Made by a program: the position numbers and the translations under genes. A stretch of DNA of 33,962 nucleotides from Selenomonas sp. (GTDB lineage Bacteria; Bacillota; Negativicutes; Selenomonadales; Selenomonadaceae), in assembly GCA_017635515.1 (NCBI GenBank), contig JAGBLH010000147.1, forward strand, positions 1 to 33,962, read 5' to 3'. Of this stretch, positions 32,107 through 33,962 are shown piece after piece (within the stretch, counting starts at the first letter, position 1; every line of letters begins with the position of its first letter). The notes under the pieces are model-generated. The model did not search any database. It saw only the letters and a program-made list of their open reading frames with translations, and was not told where the DNA came from.

Positions 32107-32979
32107 ATGAAATTCAAAGGGCATGAGTCGTTTTATATACGTCGCGGGTGGCTTTACAAAGGGTTAAAGCATGTGCGAAAGCGTGAGGATATATTTTTGG
32201 CAAAGGATGCCATGGAGGAGTTGGGCTTGGGCAGCAATATGATCAAGTCCCTCAGATATTGGTTGCAAACTACAGGGCTTACCAAGGAAGTAAGTGAAGG
32301 AGGGCGGCGCATCCAGCATCTGACCCATCTGGGGGAGATTATCTGGCAGCATGACCCATACATAGAAGAGATAGGAACTCTGTGGTTGCTTCATTTAGAG
32401 ATGGCATCAAATCAAGAACTTGCTACTTCTTGGTATGAATTTTTCAACGAGTTTTCCATGCAGGAATTCCAAAAGGAAGATTTTGTCCGGTTCATTCAAA
32501 GGAAGACGGAGGCGGCAGAAAGCTCTTTGGGCAGTGACTTTGACTGCTTGATGAGCACTTACATTCCACGTAGCTTACTGAAGGGTAAGATTGATCCAGA
32601 AAGCAACATGGAATGTCCTATGGGAAATCTGCAACTGATAGGCTATGCTTCGGCAAAAGAAAAAATTTACCGGCGGCAGACCTTGAATGGTAATTCTGTG
32701 CCTGAGTGCATATTTATGGCTTGTTTGATAAGAGAAGCCAAAGGTAGAAAAGAAATAAGTCTGCAGGAAATATTGTCTGGCAGACAGGACAATCCTGGTG
32801 TGGGCAGGATGTGTCAAATGGATTTGGTGGCCATGCTGGAAGTCCTGTATAGTCTGGAAAAACGGAAGGCCTTGAAAGTGGTGCGTACAGCGGGTCTGGA
32901 TGTGGTCAGACTGTCTGATTATCAGGAGCCTTTAGAGTGGGTTAGCAGGTATTATCAGGAATTGAGCGGAGAAGGATGA
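32107..32979 (+). CDS. DUF4007 protein (SspB-like candidate)
   Basis: This 290-residue protein has the DUF4007 opening KFKGHESFYIRRGWLYKGLK, with the conserved GHE(S/T)F and RxxWLxKG pattern, then LGLGSNMIKSLRYWL, THLGEIIWQHDPY and LWLLHLEMA. DUF4007 proteins are found with PAPS-reductase-like and ATPase genes in DNA-modification defence loci; as I recall, SspB of Ssp systems, a DNA nickase, belongs to this family. No HNH or other nuclease motif can be pointed to by eye. It begins directly after the preceding stop and shares ATGA with the next gene, so all three are one translation-coupled operon. Confidence 0.85.
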   Translation: MKFKGHESFYIRRGWLYKGLKHVRKREDIFLAKDAMEELGLGSNMIKSLRYWLQTTGLTKEVSEGGRRIQHLTHLGEIIWQHDPYIEEIGTLWLLHLEMASNQELATSWYEFFNEFSMQEFQKEDFVRFIQRKTEAAESSLGSDFDCLMSTYIPRSLLKGKIDPESNMECPMGNLQLIGYASAKEKIYRRQTLNGNSVPECIFMACLIREAKGRKEISLQEILSGRQDNPGVGRMCQMDLVAMLEVLYSLEKRKALKVVRTAGLDVVRLSDYQEPLEWVSRYYQELSGEG

Positions 32980-33962
32980 CTTTGGGAATAGAAGAATTGA
33001 TAAAACCACGCAGTGGATTTCAGACATCGGTCAATTTGGCCTATGATTTGGAGCGGGCGGATAAAATAAAAGATTTTGTGCCCACCAAGGCCACTATGAA
33101 AGTGTTGGAGAAGCTGATGCTCCCTACAGCTCCTGGAGCTTCGGAAAGGGCGCATATACTGATTGGAGCCTACGGCAAGGGAAAAAGCCATTTGGTGCTT
33201 GTACTTTTGGCTATGATGGCTAAGAGACATAAGGAAGAATTGGCACCAGTGGTCAGTGCCATGCTGGAATACAAAGAGGAATTGGGCCGCTTTGCAGAAG
33301 AACAGCTTTTGGGAGAAAGTCAGAAGCCTATTCTGCCAGTGGTCATAGATGGCAGCCAGGGAAGCCTTTCTCAAGCATTTTTGAGTGCTCTGTATGGTGC
33401 GTTATCTCAGGCGGGTATGGAAGATTTGATGCCAGAGACACATTTTGAAGCAGCAATAAAGCAGATTGAGCTTTGGGAGAAGGATTTTCCAGATACATAT
33501 GCAGCTATGAAGAAAATACTCCCGGATTCGCCTAAGGAATTTAAAAACAAACTGGCTTCCTTCGATGGGGCAAGTTACGAGTATTTCCTGGAGATTTATC
33601 CTCAGCTTACTTCTGGTAGCGTATTTAATCCCTTCATGGGGTTCAATATTGTGGAACTGTATACTAGGACGGCTGAGGCGGTAAAAGCTAAGGGTTATAG
33701 AGGGCTTTACGTAGTTTATGATGAATTTAGCAAGTTTCTGGAGGCTAACATTGCTTCGGCTGGTGTAAGTGATACCAGATTGCTGCAAGATTTTGCTGAG
33801 CGGGCGGGGCGTAGTGGCTCGGCTCAGCTTCATCTATTGTTGATTGCTCACAAGGATATTGCCAATTATCTTGACCGTCTGCCTAAAAAAAAGGTGGACG
33901 GTTGGCAGGCAGTTTCGGAGCGATTTGTCCCCATAGAAATGCGCAATAGTTTTGTGCAGTCC
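32976..33962 (+). CDS. P-loop ATPase of the defence operon, partial (SspC or BrxC/PglY-like)
   Basis: The gene starts with ATG inside the ATGA overlap at 32976-32979 and stays open to the window edge (329 codons), so its 3' end is missing. It opens MTLGIEELIKPRSGFQTSVN. A Walker A motif GAYGKGKS lies at residues 64-71 after an HILI strand, and a Walker B-like strand LYVVYDEF carries Asp249/Glu250. HLLLIAHKD follows as a sensor-like strand. The layout resembles the N-terminal ATPase of BrxC/PglY and of Ssp/DUF499-type defence ATPases. Which one it is depends on its full length and the genes after it. Codon use is AT-richer than the core genes. Confidence 0.75.
   Translation, partial: MTLGIEELIKPRSGFQTSVNLAYDLERADKIKDFVPTKATMKVLEKLMLPTAPGASERAHILIGAYGKGKSHLVLVLLAMMAKRHKEELAPVVSAMLEYKEELGRFAEEQLLGESQKPILPVVIDGSQGSLSQAFLSALYGALSQAGMEDLMPETHFEAAIKQIELWEKDFPDTYAAMKKILPDSPKEFKNKLASFDGASYEYFLEIYPQLTSGSVFNPFMGFNIVELYTRTAEAVKAKGYRGLYVVYDEFSKFLEANIASAGVSDTRLLQDFAERAGRSGSAQLHLLLIAHKDIANYLDRLPKKKVDGWQAVSERFVPIEMRNSFVQS

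Overview
This window looks like chromosomal DNA of a Gram-positive-lineage (Bacillota) bacterium, most likely a Negativicute such as Selenomonas. That assignment is inference from gene content and gene order, not a database result. Supporting signs are the RNA polymerase delta subunit next to pyrG, a YwiB/DUF1934-argS pair, and an mfd, yabN, hup, divIC/ftsB-like, S1-protein (yabR-like), tilS, hpt, ftsH order that follows the Bacillus arrangement. Core genes are GC-rich, start fairly often with TTG or GTG, and have clear AGGAGG-type ribosome sites.

Layout. 1-1650 is accessory debris and small regulators: a decayed Rpn-type PD-(D/E)XK nuclease/transposase gene (minus), two overlapping HTH genes (plus) and a stub of an AAA-ATPase-like gene (minus). 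1749-5979 is a promoter followed by DUF1934-argS-rpoE-pyrG. 5980-8099 has a structured intergenic region, a zinc-ribbon protein, and a convergent anion-permease-like gene. 8235-20118 is the information-processing and division block: mfd (behind a promoter plus leader terminator), a tetrapyrrole-methylase-domain protein (YabN without MazG), hup, a short-chain dehydrogenase coupled to a UgtP/MGDG-synthase-like glycosyltransferase, a duplicated zinc-ribbon protein, an ftsB/divIC-like gene, an S1 protein, tilS, hpt and ftsH. 20195-20386 is a MITE-like element with perfect 18-bp terminal inverted repeats. 20389-22541 is uraA-rluA-type synthase (minus, overlapping by ATGA). 22744-27375 holds lysC (with a likely internal start for a beta subunit), an aminotransferase, and a DUF47-pit phosphate uptake pair. 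dacF (minus) converges on pit.

From about 28.3 kb the sequence becomes AT-richer and degraded: a leftover 3' end of a second pit-like gene, an HNH-nuclease-family pseudogene, then a serine recombinase. After that comes an apparently intact operon that runs off the right edge. It encodes a PAPS-reductase/ATP-pyrophosphatase-like protein with N-terminal zinc ribbons and a C-terminal 2x[4Fe-4S] domain, a DUF4007 protein, and a P-loop ATPase (partial). This gene set fits a DNA-phosphorothioation-type defence system (Ssp-like or type 4 BREX-like). It is the most interesting part of the window, and the deciding genes lie beyond base 33962.

No rRNA, tRNA or CRISPR array was recognised by eye.
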